DNA from: Flaviramulus multivorans
GTDB lineage: Bacteria; Bacteroidota; Bacteroidia; Flavobacteriales; Flavobacteriaceae
Length of the DNA stretch: 64,000 nucleotides
Direction of reading: 5' to 3'
Assembly: GCF_021728415.1 (NCBI RefSeq)
Contig: NZ_JAKKDV010000005.1
Coordinates: 62,001 to 126,000 of the forward strand
Below are positions 8,196-16,372 of the stretch, in pieces (position 1 is the first letter of the stretch; every line of letters begins with the position of its first letter). The notes beneath the pieces were generated by a model. The model saw only the letters and a program-made list of their open reading frames with translations. It was not told where the DNA came from and searched no databases. A program made the translations under genes and the position numbers.

Positions 8196-9550
8196 TATCT
8201 CGTGTCTTTAAGGCTTGTTAGGTCGCTTTTTTGTGGTTGATAATAATTAGGCGGAAAACTATTTATTTGTCTCCACAACTCAAACCAGATAGGTACATCT
8301 TCAAGTAAAGCAATAGTGTAAGCTCCAGAGCCAACACGTATGGCTTTTGGCCATTCTTGTTCTGTTTCATCCGGGGCCAATAGAATTCTATATTTACCAT
8401 TTGGACTAATAAAATTTTCAATTGCTACTATTTTAGCACCATAAGTACCATAGCTTACATTAGGCCACCCACTAAATACTATAGCAGGCCAACCATCAAA
8501 TTGTACACGTACTTTTTCATTAATATGCATTAATGGTAAATCTATTGGGCGAATATAAGTTTCAACTGCTAAATCGTATTCTGGCATGATATTAACCAAT
8601 TCTTCACCTTCTTTAAATGTGATTCCGACACCACCTCTTAGCACTTTATTAATATATCCACTCTGTGGAGCTGTAACATAAAGCAAACTATTTCTAACCT
8701 TATAGTTTGTGTAATCATTTTCTAATTTAGTAACCTGTGCTTCTGTATCATATTGGCTTGATTGCGCTGTGAACATATCACTCTGTGCTTTCGATATTTT
8801 ATCAGCATACTCTTGGTTGATTCTTGAAAGCTCAATTTGAGCATTAATCACTTCATTTTTACTTGCCAAATATTTATTTTCTTGAGAAAGAAGTTTAGCC
8901 TGTGTTTCTTGAAGTTTTAAACGCTTTTCTTCCACATCTTTTACTGCTTTTAAGCCTTCATTTTGTAAAGTTTGAATTCGGTTAAACTGTGTTTCGGCAA
9001 TTTTAATATTCGTTTTGGCAGCTTCAAAATCAATGCTATCACTCTGTACTTTTAAACGTGCTTGCATCAGCTTGTTTTTAGTTTGTTCTAACTTTAACTT
9101 TTGCTCGTTTCTTAAAGCTGATACTTGCCTATTTAGAGCCTCAACTTTTGCTTGATAAGCTCCAACGGACAATGTTTTAGATTGTATTTGATTATTAGTT
9201 CTTTCAACTAACTTATCGTCAAAATATTCGCTTTTAATTTCAGAAATTCTTAGTATGGTATCGCCAACTTTAACCGAATCTCCTTCTTTTACAAACCATT
9301 CTTCAATACGACCAGGTATTTGAGATTGTATGGTTTGCGGACGCTGATTGGGTTTTAGAGTTGTTACTATACCTTGTCCAGAAATGTTTTGGGTCCATGG
9401 TAAAAACAATATTAAAACTATGATAATTGCGGCCACTAACAAGAATTTGTTGAACAGCTTATAGTAGTTTTTATTAAAAATATCTTTTCCAGATTTGTAA
9501 CCGGATAAATCTACTTTTTTGTTAACTGCGTTATGAGATATATTAAGCAT
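8195..9550 (-). CDS. HlyD-type membrane fusion protein
   Basis: Periplasmic adaptor that links the inner-membrane ABC protein to the TolC-like channel. The 451-residue protein has a cytoplasmic N-terminus, one transmembrane helix (about 34-52, VAAIIIVLILFLPW), a barrel-sandwich start near 75-110 (IPGRIEEWFVKEGDSVKVGD), a long coiled-coil hairpin (about 115-285) rich in Gln, Lys and Glu, and the second barrel half with TAPQSGYINKV. It overlaps the ABC gene by 8 bp upstream and the TolC gene by 1 bp downstream. Length and domain order match HlyD of type I secretion rather than the shorter RND adaptors. Confidence 0.9.
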   Translation of the reverse strand: MLNISHNAVNKKVDLSGYKSGKDIFNKNYYKLFNKFLLVAAIIIVLILFLPWTQNISGQGIVTTLKPNQRPQTIQSQIPGRIEEWFVKEGDSVKVGDTILRISEIKSEYFDDKLVERTNNQIQSKTLSVGAYQAKVEALNRQVSALRNEQKLKLEQTKNKLMQARLKVQSDSIDFEAAKTNIKIAETQFNRIQTLQNEGLKAVKDVEEKRLKLQETQAKLLSQENKYLASKNEVINAQIELSRINQEYADKISKAQSDMFTAQSSQYDTEAQVTKLENDYTNYKVRNSLLYVTAPQSGYINKVLRGGVGITFKEGEELVNIMPEYDLAVETYIRPIDLPLMHINEKVRVQFDGWPAIVFSGWPNVSYGTYGAKIVAIENFISPNGKYRILLAPDETEQEWPKAIRVGSGAYTIALLEDVPIWFELWRQINSFPPNYYQPQKSDLTSLKDTR

Positions 9551-11213
9551 GATTCATATTTTTAATTTCACCTTTTTCTAGTTCAATAGTTTGAGTACAT
9601 TTCTTTTTCCAAATGTCGTTTCCACTAACCGCAATAAGTGCCCAAGGTCTATCTTTATGTGTTAAATAATCTATTATAGCATTTGTTTCATCGAAGTTAA
9701 AACGATCTAAAGCATCTTCTAAAATCAAAACTTTAGGTTTTTTTAAAATGGCTCGTGCCAAAATAATTTTTTTAGATACTGTATGCGACATTTGTTTACC
9801 GTCGGGATTTAAAATAGTTTGTAAGCCCTTTGGCTGTTCTTTTACAAATTCCATAAGTCCAACTTTAACCAATATCTCAAAAATGTCATTATCACTAATG
9901 TTAGGATTTCCAAATGTTAGATTTTCTTTTATAGTGCCTTCAAATGGTGATTCTTCGGTTAAGGATAGCCCAAGTTGCGAACGGTAATGGTTAAGGTTTA
10001 AACTATTAATTGTAAAGTTATTAATGTATATATATCCTGCAGTAGGTTCAGTAATACCAGAAATAAGTCGTAATAAGGTTGATTTTCCTGAACCACTTTC
10101 GCCAAGAATTAATATTCTACTTTTTGAAGTTATATTAAATGAAATGTTATATAAAATTGGTGAATCTCTGTCTGGGACTCTATATGAAACCTCGTTTAAC
10201 TCGATAGTAATATCACCTTTAAATATCGGTTTTTCCCCTTCTTGTTCTTCCAGAGGTTTGTCTACAATTTGACCTATTTTTTCTATAGATGTAAGTACAT
10301 CATAGAATGACTCTAAACCAAGTATCAATTTTTCGACAGAAGCGATAACTAATAAAATAATAATTTCAGCGGCAACAAACTGTCCAATGTTCATCTCTTG
10401 ATTTAATACTAAAGCCCCACCAATTAATAATAAGCTGGCAGTAACAATTACTTTAAAACTTATCATTTGAATGAATTGAATCATTAAAATCCTAAAATGA
10501 CTTTCCCTGGATTTTAGATAATCATTAACGAGCTCATCATTTTTGGTCATTCCTAATTTAGTACTTCCTGAAAGTTTAAAACTTATTACAGAACGTGCTA
10601 TTTCTTGAATCCAATGCGCTACTAGGTATTTGTTTTTTGACTCTTTTAAACTTGTTTCGAGCCCTTTTTTTGCTGTAAACTTAAAAACTATGAAAATGAG
10701 CCCTAATAAAAGTATGCCGAATATTATAAAAAATGGATGGTAAAATGATAGGAGTATGAGGGCAAACAGAATTTGTAAAATAGCCGCAGGAACATCTATA
10801 AGAATTTTTGAAAGCCCTTTTTGAATAGTTAATGTGTCAAAAAAACGATTGGCTAATTCAGGCGGATAAAAGTTCCGAAGCTCAGACATTTTTATTTTTG
10901 GAAAGCGGTAACTTAATTCAAAAGAGGATCGAAAAAATATACGTTGTTGAATAGTTTCTATAATACGTAATTGCATAAGTTGTAAGGTTCCAGAAAAGGC
11001 AACACCGAGTGATACTAGTACGACTAAAACAATCCAAGATGTTGATATTTGGGCTCCTTGAATTAAATTTATAATAGCTTGAATTCCTAGAGGTAATGAT
11101 AGTGCCACAATTCCAGCAAAAATTGCATAATAGAATATTTGTAAAATATCTCTTTTTTCTAGTTGTAATAAGCCAATAAAACGTTGCCAAGGTGACAATT
11201 GTTGATTTATCAT
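9543..11213 (-). CDS. ABC exporter-like protein with degenerate ATPase motifs
   Basis: Inner-membrane protein of 556 residues: six predicted membrane helices (about 25-300) of the type I exporter fold, then a nucleotide-binding domain (about 335-556). Walker A is intact (GESGSGKST, 371-379), and Y344 fits the A-loop. The rest departs from consensus: the Q-loop region reads SLTEE (417-421) without Gln; the LSGGQ signature is MSHTVSK (475-481); Walker B is LILED (496-500), with acidic residues in swapped order; and the H-loop His is replaced by S530. No N-terminal peptidase domain is present. In an operon with HlyD and TolC it should be the engine of a tripartite exporter, yet ATP hydrolysis by a homodimer looks doubtful. 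Substrate unknown. Confidence 0.88.
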   Translation of the reverse strand: MINQQLSPWQRFIGLLQLEKRDILQIFYYAIFAGIVALSLPLGIQAIINLIQGAQISTSWIVLVVLVSLGVAFSGTLQLMQLRIIETIQQRIFFRSSFELSYRFPKIKMSELRNFYPPELANRFFDTLTIQKGLSKILIDVPAAILQILFALILLSFYHPFFIIFGILLLGLIFIVFKFTAKKGLETSLKESKNKYLVAHWIQEIARSVISFKLSGSTKLGMTKNDELVNDYLKSRESHFRILMIQFIQMISFKVIVTASLLLIGGALVLNQEMNIGQFVAAEIIILLVIASVEKLILGLESFYDVLTSIEKIGQIVDKPLEEQEGEKPIFKGDITIELNEVSYRVPDRDSPILYNISFNITSKSRILILGESGSGKSTLLRLISGITEPTAGYIYINNFTINSLNLNHYRSQLGLSLTEESPFEGTIKENLTFGNPNISDNDIFEILVKVGLMEFVKEQPKGLQTILNPDGKQMSHTVSKKIILARAILKKPKVLILEDALDRFNFDETNAIIDYLTHKDRPWALIAVSGNDIWKKKCTQTIELEKGEIKNMNHA

Positions 11214-11216
11214 ATA

Positions 11217-11891
11217 TTAAAATTTAAGTGCGTTTTGTGTTAAGTTTATATAAAAATCGGAAGGAGAAATGTCTTCATTACAATCTGTAATTGAGGTAAA
11301 GTGGTCTTTTAAGAAATGCTGATGCAAACTACCTTCTATAATAGTACTTGCCAAACTTAAAGCGTATGTGTAATCAGGCCTTGTTTCATTTATTATAGAG
11401 CTTAGTCTTTGAACAACGCGCTTATAAATTACAAAATATCCATCTTTGTTTTCTTGATCTACTTCTTTAGTTAAAAAGGATTTGGAGTTTTCATTTATAA
11501 TAATTTGATTTAATAAAACCTCATTAATATGGGTGAAATTTGAATCTTCAATCGTAGTTCTAGAAACAATTTCTATAGCTTTTATAAGCTTTTCTTTTTT
11601 GTCTGAAATACTATGGGTTTCAAAAACCAGTTGGTACTCAATCCAAGCCCAATACCATGATGATAAATATAAAAGTAACTTGTGTTTACTTTCAAAATAA
11701 CGATAAATTGAACTTTCGTTTGAACCAATTAAACTCCCAAGCTTTTTAAATGTAAAAGCATCAAAACCTATATCGTTAATTAAAACAATGCTTTGTTCTA
11801 TTATACGTTTTCCTAATGTGGAAGACTCAGGATCTTTGACGTAAATTTTTTCTGGAACAGCAATCTTTAAGTTTGATAGTAAATTTTTCAT
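11217..11891 (-). CDS. TetR-family transcriptional regulator
   Basis: 224-residue regulator with an N-terminal helix-turn-helix at about 36-75 (GFDAFTFKKLGSLIGS then SSIYRYFESKHKLL, the TetR recognition-helix pattern) and a helical ligand-binding C-terminus. It is first in the operon, 3 bp before the ABC gene, so it probably autoregulates the exporter operon. Two dyads lie directly upstream, one overlapping the -7 box. The ligand and the exported substrate are unknown. N-terminal residues 1-28 extend beyond the usual TetR start, and an internal start cannot be excluded. Confidence 0.87.
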   Translation of the reverse strand: MKNLLSNLKIAVPEKIYVKDPESSTLGKRIIEQSIVLINDIGFDAFTFKKLGSLIGSNESSIYRYFESKHKLLLYLSSWYWAWIEYQLVFETHSISDKKEKLIKAIEIVSRTTIEDSNFTHINEVLLNQIIINENSKSFLTKEVDQENKDGYFVIYKRVVQRLSSIINETRPDYTYALSLASTIIEGSLHQHFLKDHFTSITDCNEDISPSDFYINLTQNALKF

Positions 11892-11909
11892 TTTTAATCA
11901 ATTAAAGCG

Positions 11910-11917
11910 CAAATATA
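11910..11917 (-). promoter_or_regulatory. -7 promoter box of the TetR-export operon
   Basis: On the minus strand TATATTTG, an exact TAnnTTTG match, 18 bp before the TetR ATG. Its upstream end overlaps a 17-bp dyad at 11916-11932. Confidence 0.65.
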
Positions 11918-11932
11918 ATAGTATTACTATTA
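11916..11932. promoter_or_regulatory. 17-bp dyad overlapping the TetR operon promoter
   Basis: TAATAGTATTACTATTA, a perfect odd-centred inverted repeat immediately upstream of and touching the -7 box. A repressor bound here would block the promoter. Candidate TetR autoregulatory site. Confidence 0.5.
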
Positions 11933-11935
11933 AAA

Positions 11936-11960
11936 ATGAAAATAAAACTATTATTTTCAT
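11936..11960. promoter_or_regulatory. Second dyad upstream of the TetR operon
   Basis: Perfect 10-bp arms ATGAAAATAA (11936-11945) and TTATTTTCAT (11951-11960) separated by 5 bp. It lies 3 bp from the first dyad, in the -33 region. TetR operators often have arms of this size. Which of the two dyads is bound cannot be told from sequence. Confidence 0.45.
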
Positions 11961-12119
11961 GAAAAAATTGAGTTTTTAAGATTTTATAAAGAAAATATTA
12001 GCTGCAAGTGCTTTAAACACCGGGTTAGCGGTATGTTACGTGTTTTGAGAATAATTTGAAAAATAAGAAAATATTCTAATTGAGATTAAGGTGATGTTTT
12101 ATTAATAAGTCGACATAAA

Positions 12120-12572
12120 TTAATTTTTACGTCTCATTTTACCTGTCATTTCTTTAATATTAATTTGAAAAATTATGGGAATATCGTCTTTATCAATTTT
12201 TGCAGAAAATTCACTAATAAAGTTTAAATCTTTACGTTCTTTTTTCATAACGATGTCTTTTATACCTAATGAAAATTCATGAAGCATAGCTCTGGCAGTA
12301 CTTCCTTCTAATTCTTCATATTTACCATGCACAACCACAGACTGCCAATGGTTAATTGTATCTATTTCTGCAACCTCCAATGCAACATCCGGATGCATTC
12401 TCATGGCATTAATTTTATGTCCTTCTCCAGAGTAACAGATAATTTTGTTATTACTATAATAGTAGGTAATTGGAATTAAAAATGGCGCATTGCCATATAT
12501 GTAGGCTAAATGCCCAACGTAATTATGCTTAAGAATAAATTCGCATTCTTTTTTCTCTAGATTTTGTATCAT
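12120..12572 (-). CDS. FMN-binding split-barrel (pyridoxamine phosphate oxidase-like) protein
   Basis: 150-residue protein of the PNPOx-like/NimA-like split-barrel family that binds FMN or related cofactors as a dimer. The start (KKECEFILKHNYVGHLAYI), then PFLIPITYYYSNNKIICYSG, then GHKINAMRMHPDVALEV and WQSVVVHGKYEEL follow the family order. Its substrate is unknown; relatives reduce nitro compounds or bind haem-type ligands. It lies at the end of the cbb3 block and has its own Fnr-type operator (12630-12643) with a -7 box at the same 22-bp spacing as hemN, which suggests a role in low-oxygen metabolism. The stop is followed by about 230 bp that include the TetR operon promoter. Confidence 0.85.
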   Translation of the reverse strand: MIQNLEKKECEFILKHNYVGHLAYIYGNAPFLIPITYYYSNNKIICYSGEGHKINAMRMHPDVALEVAEIDTINHWQSVVVHGKYEELEGSTARAMLHEFSLGIKDIVMKKERKDLNFISEFSAKIDKDDIPIIFQINIKEMTGKMRRKN

Positions 12573-12599
12573 GACTATTTCTTTTAAATGTTTGTTATC

Positions 12600-12607
12600 C
12601 TAAAATA
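12600..12607 (-). promoter_or_regulatory. -7 promoter box of the FMN-binding protein gene
   Basis: Minus strand TATTTTAG, one mismatch from TAnnTTTG, 27 bp before the start codon and exactly 22 bp from the upstream Fnr-type dyad. Confidence 0.5.
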
Positions 12608-12629
12608 GTAATTGCGCTTCACAATTATT

Positions 12630-12643
12630 ATGATAAATGTCAG
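12630..12643 (-). promoter_or_regulatory. Fnr-type operator upstream of the FMN-binding protein gene
   Basis: On the + strand ATGATAAATGTCAG: both TGA/TCA half-site cores are intact, with two differences from the site beside the fnr-like gene. It sits 8 bp beyond the stop of the SafE gene. Confidence 0.6.
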
Positions 12644-12651
12644 TATCATTA

Positions 12652-13359
12652 CTAATGACATTCCATCGTACTTGTTGCTATTTCAAGTATTGGAGCAGGA
12701 GATAGGTAAGGAATACCAAGACCTAAACCACGCAGAATAAATAAGGCACCAATAATAACCACAAATACAGGAATAACTTTCTGTATTTTTTGGCGTATAG
12801 ATCCTTTTAAAATACCACTTAAATAAACAGCTGTTGTCGTTAAAGGAATAGTTCCTAAACCAAAAACTACCATGTACAAACTGCTGCTTAAAGTATTTCC
12901 TGTAGCAATGGCTGCAAAAACAGCCATATAAACTAAACCACAAGGTAAAAAACCATTTAAAAAGCCTATGGTTAAAAAAGTATCGGTTGTTTTTTTCTTT
13001 AAAGCTACTCCTAAAGCAGACTTAACTTTAAAAATGCCTTTATAAATGGGCTTTGAAGCATTATATTTATTAAAGGTTTTTTGAGGAATTAAAACAACTA
13101 AAACCATTAATACTCCGATAACAATAGATAATTGTTGTTGAAACCCGAAAAGCGTTAAACTCTTTCCTATAAGACCAAAAAGTAACCCAATAATAGAATA
13201 TGCTAATAGTCTACCAATATTATAAATAGTAATTTGAAACACTTTTTTATAAGCATTTGTTCTATCAACAGGTAGCATAAAGACAATGGGTCCGCACATA
13301 CCGATACAGTGAAAACTACCTAATATACCTAAAACAAATGCCGAAATAAGCATGCTCAA
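12652..13359 (-). CDS. SafE/TauE-DsbD-like membrane protein of the cbb3 cluster
   Basis: Polytopic inner-membrane protein of 235 residues with about six helices. The N-terminal SFHCIGMCGP motif (H17, C18, C22) is the signature of the heavy-metal/cytochrome-assembly branch of the SafE/DsbD_2 family. Members next to ccoG-fixH-type genes are thought to help copper supply or oxidase assembly; this is inferred from context and family. The ATG overlaps the FixH stop by 4 bp, so translation is coupled. It is the last gene of the cco block. Confidence 0.85.
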   Translation of the reverse strand: MSMLISAFVLGILGSFHCIGMCGPIVFMLPVDRTNAYKKVFQITIYNIGRLLAYSIIGLLFGLIGKSLTLFGFQQQLSIVIGVLMVLVVLIPQKTFNKYNASKPIYKGIFKVKSALGVALKKKTTDTFLTIGFLNGFLPCGLVYMAVFAAIATGNTLSSSLYMVVFGLGTIPLTTTAVYLSGILKGSIRQKIQKVIPVFVVIIGALFILRGLGLGIPYLSPAPILEIATSTMECH

Positions 13360-13802
13360 TAATTTATAGATTCTTTAAACAAATATGATTGATTGTTATA
13401 TTGCCAATCAATTTTTATGTTCCATCGACCATCTACCAAACGATTGTCAGGTATGAGCAAATATGGTTTAGATAATGAAAGTGGAGTTTCAAAATCTAAC
13501 TGTTTGTTAGATGGTCTGTATAGAAACATATGTCCGGTAATTTTTTTAAAATCAACGTTGCTAGGAAAATAAATAACCAAGCCTTCAGGTATGCGTTTGT
13601 ACGTTATATTTTCACTAAGGGTATTAGCATTTTTAAGCTTATCAATATCGTTTTGGTATTGTAATTCTTCAGCATAATAATCCTCCACAACTAAATCATG
13701 ATTATATTTATCATTTACATTCATTGTAATAATAAAATACATTATAAAGCTTATAAACCCTATAAAAGCCAGAACAATTCCAGTACCCCAATTAATTTTC
13801 AT
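13356..13802 (-). CDS. fixH: FixH-family cbb3 oxidase assembly protein
   Basis: Single-pass membrane protein of 148 residues with a transmembrane helix at about 7-27 and a periplasmic domain. The YYAEELQYQNDIDK stretch (about 42-55) is typical of FixH. FixH works with the copper P-ATPase and FixG/CcoG in maturation of the cbb3 oxidase. It overlaps the SafE-like gene by 4 bp downstream. Upstream, 129 bp containing a structured element separate it from ccoG, unlike the tight spacing elsewhere in the cluster. Confidence 0.9.
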   Translation of the reverse strand: MKINWGTGIVLAFIGFISFIMYFIITMNVNDKYNHDLVVEDYYAEELQYQNDIDKLKNANTLSENITYKRIPEGLVIYFPSNVDFKKITGHMFLYRPSNKQLDFETPLSLSKPYLLIPDNRLVDGRWNIKIDWQYNNQSYLFKESINY

Positions 13803-13816
13803 AATTTTTGTTTTTA

Positions 13817-13924
13817 TGGCATTACCCTTTAGGGTCGGGCTTTTCGCTATATCTTTTTATGTGTTCTCGATACAATGCTTAGCATCACTAGAACTGACAT
13901 AAAAAAGGATGCCGCTTCAATCCC
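13817..13924 (-). ncRNA. Structured element between ccoG and fixH (possible Flavo-1-like RNA or dispersed repeat)
   Basis: Read on the minus strand it starts 8 bp after the ccoG stop with GGGATTGAAGCGGCATCC (GGAT/ATCC hairpin, 13907-13924). Next comes a long imperfect stem: TTTTTATGT (13854-13862) pairs with ACATAAAAA (13897-13905), GTTCT (13863-13867) with AGAAC (13890-13894), and ATGCT (13875-13879) with AGCAT (13881-13885). Then follow GATATAGCGAAAAGCCCGAC and a small hairpin ACCCT/AGGGT (13824-13835). The flanks are richer in G+C than nearby spacers. From memory similar stretches recur in flavobacterial intergenic DNA; whether this is the Rfam Flavo-1 RNA needs a covariance search. Confidence 0.45.
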
Positions 13925-13931
13925 TAATGCC

Positions 13932-15356
13932 TTATCTATAACTTCTCGGTCCTAAAAAATTGGCCGTAGTCGTTTCTATAAGTTTATCACCCTGATAAAC
14001 TCCAATTTTAATGTTATTTCTGTCACCTGTTAAGGCCGCGTTATTAATTTCAATAAAAATAGTCCCTTCAGCAATGCTTTGACTAGGTACTACAAAACTA
14101 TTGCTAGTAGATACCAACTTAAGTTCTCCTTTATGCGATATTAATTTTAAACTCACATTATCAATATCACTGGTTGTTTTATTAACCAATTTATAGGTAT
14201 AAACATTACTGATAATGTTATTATCTTTATGCTCATAAAGTTGCCCAGGTAATCTTAAAATTCTTGCTTCAACGTCATTTCTTAAAAACAACATACCCGA
14301 TAATAAACCAGTCAGTATTACTAACACTGCTATATACCCTTTTATCCGTCCCGTTAATTTAAAAGGAAGTTTCTTTTCAATATTATCTTCACTGGCATAT
14401 CTAATAAGCCCTTTAGGTAAATTAATACTCTCCATAATGTGGTCGCACTCATCTATACAAGCCGTACAATTAACACATTCTAGTTGTGTACCATTTCTAA
14501 TATCTATACCTGTTGGACAAACGTGTACACATTGTAAACAATCTATGCAATCGCCGTAACCAAGTTTATTTCTATCTTCATTTTTTCTAAATTTTTTTCT
14601 ACCCTTGTCGCCTTCACCACGCTTATAATCGTAAGCAACAACCACCGATTTGTTATCTAATAAAACTCCTTGTAACCTTCCGTAAGGGCAAGCTATTATG
14701 CAAACTTGCTCTCTAAACCACGCAAATACAAAATAGAAAACTGCAGTAAAAATTAAAAGTGGGAAAAGTGTTCCTAAATGTTTAAATGGTCCGTCAATCA
14801 CATATTGTAAAACCTTATCGCTTCCAATTAAATAGGCTAGAAATACATTGGCTATTAAAAAAGAAATGATTAAAAAAATAAACCATTTTATAAGACGTTT
14901 TCTTATTTTTTCTGAATCCCATTTTTGTCTGTCTAGTTTGCGTTGTTTGTTTCTGTCACCTTCTATCCAATATTCAATACGTCTAAAAACCATTTCCATA
15001 AAAATAGTTTGCGGGCAAATCCACCCACAAAATATTCTACCAAATGCTACTGTAAAAAGTGTAATAAAAACAACACCAATCAACATTGAAATAACAAACA
15101 AGTGAAAATCTTGTGGCCAAAAAGGAGCCCCGAATATATTAAAACGACGTTCCAATATATTGAACATTAAAAATTGGTTGCCATTTATTTTTATAAACGG
15201 GGATAAAAGAAAAAATGCTAATAAAAAAGAACTAACCCATTTTCTATACTTATAAAACCTTCCACTTGGTTTTTTTGGATACACCCAGGCACGTTTTCCA
15301 TCTTCGGCGATAGTGCCAATAGAATCTCTGAATATTTCATTTTTTGGGGTTTCCAT
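13932..15356 (-). CDS. ccoG: CcoG/FixG cbb3 oxidase accessory ferredoxin
   Basis: Membrane-bound iron-sulfur protein of 474 residues that in other bacteria reduces copper during cbb3 oxidase assembly. About five membrane helices (first near 41-58, 86-108, 158-178, 195-213, later 335-352), the FGRIFCGWICPQ motif (about 105-116), then two ferredoxin-type clusters: C270, C273, C276, C280 followed by P, and C294, C297, C300, C304. A periplasmic Ig-like C-terminus (about 375-474) follows the last helix. It lies between ccoP and fixH on the same strand; a 92-bp gap precedes it. Confidence 0.95.
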   Translation of the reverse strand: METPKNEIFRDSIGTIAEDGKRAWVYPKKPSGRFYKYRKWVSSFLLAFFLLSPFIKINGNQFLMFNILERRFNIFGAPFWPQDFHLFVISMLIGVVFITLFTVAFGRIFCGWICPQTIFMEMVFRRIEYWIEGDRNKQRKLDRQKWDSEKIRKRLIKWFIFLIISFLIANVFLAYLIGSDKVLQYVIDGPFKHLGTLFPLLIFTAVFYFVFAWFREQVCIIACPYGRLQGVLLDNKSVVVAYDYKRGEGDKGRKKFRKNEDRNKLGYGDCIDCLQCVHVCPTGIDIRNGTQLECVNCTACIDECDHIMESINLPKGLIRYASEDNIEKKLPFKLTGRIKGYIAVLVILTGLLSGMLFLRNDVEARILRLPGQLYEHKDNNIISNVYTYKLVNKTTSDIDNVSLKLISHKGELKLVSTSNSFVVPSQSIAEGTIFIEINNAALTGDRNNIKIGVYQGDKLIETTTANFLGPRSYR

Positions 15357-15448
15357 GTTTCTTTGTTAAAATATATCCTGTTCAGACTTTTGTTAGTTAA
15401 AATTGTCAAATGTTCCTGTAAAATTGCGACTCTTGAAAGGGTATTATA

Positions 15449-16372
15449 TTAATTTGTAATAGTTGTATCTATTTCAATTGTTGTAGTTTCTATCTTAACA
15501 TTGTCGTTTTCCCATATGTCGCCTTCTGCAACTTTCGGGTTTGCAGGTGTTGTACCTTGAAATGTTAGTACATAACTTGATACTTGTGCCATTTCAAGAG
15601 GTTTTAGTTGCTGTTTCCAAGCAATCATACCCTTTCCTGAACGCCCTCCTTCTGATACGGTTTTAAAAACACCTTTAATATCTCCTCCTAAAATCCAATA
15701 TTTATCGGTTAAATTAGGACCAATGCCACCACCTCCATCTGCCATATGACAGGCAACACAGTTAGTTTCAAAAATGGTTTTACCAGCTGATAAGTCGGCA
15801 GCATCAGTAAGTAGAGTTACTGTGTTAACATCCACCAAGTTTTTTGCTGTTTTTTTGTAAGCTTCAATGTCTATTTTGGCTTGTGCTAATTCTGTTGCTA
15901 ATTCATCATACTGATTTGCACCATCAAAAACATGAAATCTAAGTAAGTATATGGCACCAAATATTATAGAAGCATAAAAACCGTATAACCACCAAGGGGG
16001 CAGGTTATTGTCTAATTCTTTTATACCATCATAATTATGGTCTAGAATAATTTCACCTTCTTCTTCAATCGGTTTGCCACCAGCCAACTTTTTATAAAGG
16101 TTAGTTATCCAAGTAAATTTATAAGTGTGTTCTTTTTTGGCTAAAAAGCGTGCTTTTGCTTCTTCATCTAATTTATGAAGCATAATGTTTTCTAAGGCAC
16201 CAATAATAGCTTCAATTGCTATGAGTATTAGTAGTACTAAAAACAGGAATAACAATACAACCGGATATTCCATGAATGCTGGTTTTTCTCCTGAATCTAT
16301 AAAGAACTCTACGGCTGCAAAAATGATAAAGAATACGAATGGAACTCGAATCCATGATGGGAAATATTTCAT
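15449..16372 (-). CDS. ccoP: cbb3 oxidase subunit III (CcoP), monohaem
   Basis: Membrane-anchored cytochrome c subunit, 307 residues, that passes electrons to the CcoNO core. Two N-terminal hydrophobic helices (about 8-25 and 38-60), a cytoplasmic or linker region, a third helix at about 128-146, then a cytochrome c domain with a single CVACH (C205, C208, H209) and M263-region ligand candidates. Classical CcoP has two CxxCH motifs; only one is present, as in other Bacteroidota versions. The ATG overlaps the CcoQ stop by 4 bp. The C-terminus ends in a Thr- and Ile-rich tail. Confidence 0.93.
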   Translation of the reverse strand: MKYFPSWIRVPFVFFIIFAAVEFFIDSGEKPAFMEYPVVLLFLFLVLLILIAIEAIIGALENIMLHKLDEEAKARFLAKKEHTYKFTWITNLYKKLAGGKPIEEEGEIILDHNYDGIKELDNNLPPWWLYGFYASIIFGAIYLLRFHVFDGANQYDELATELAQAKIDIEAYKKTAKNLVDVNTVTLLTDAADLSAGKTIFETNCVACHMADGGGGIGPNLTDKYWILGGDIKGVFKTVSEGGRSGKGMIAWKQQLKPLEMAQVSSYVLTFQGTTPANPKVAEGDIWENDNVKIETTTIEIDTTITN

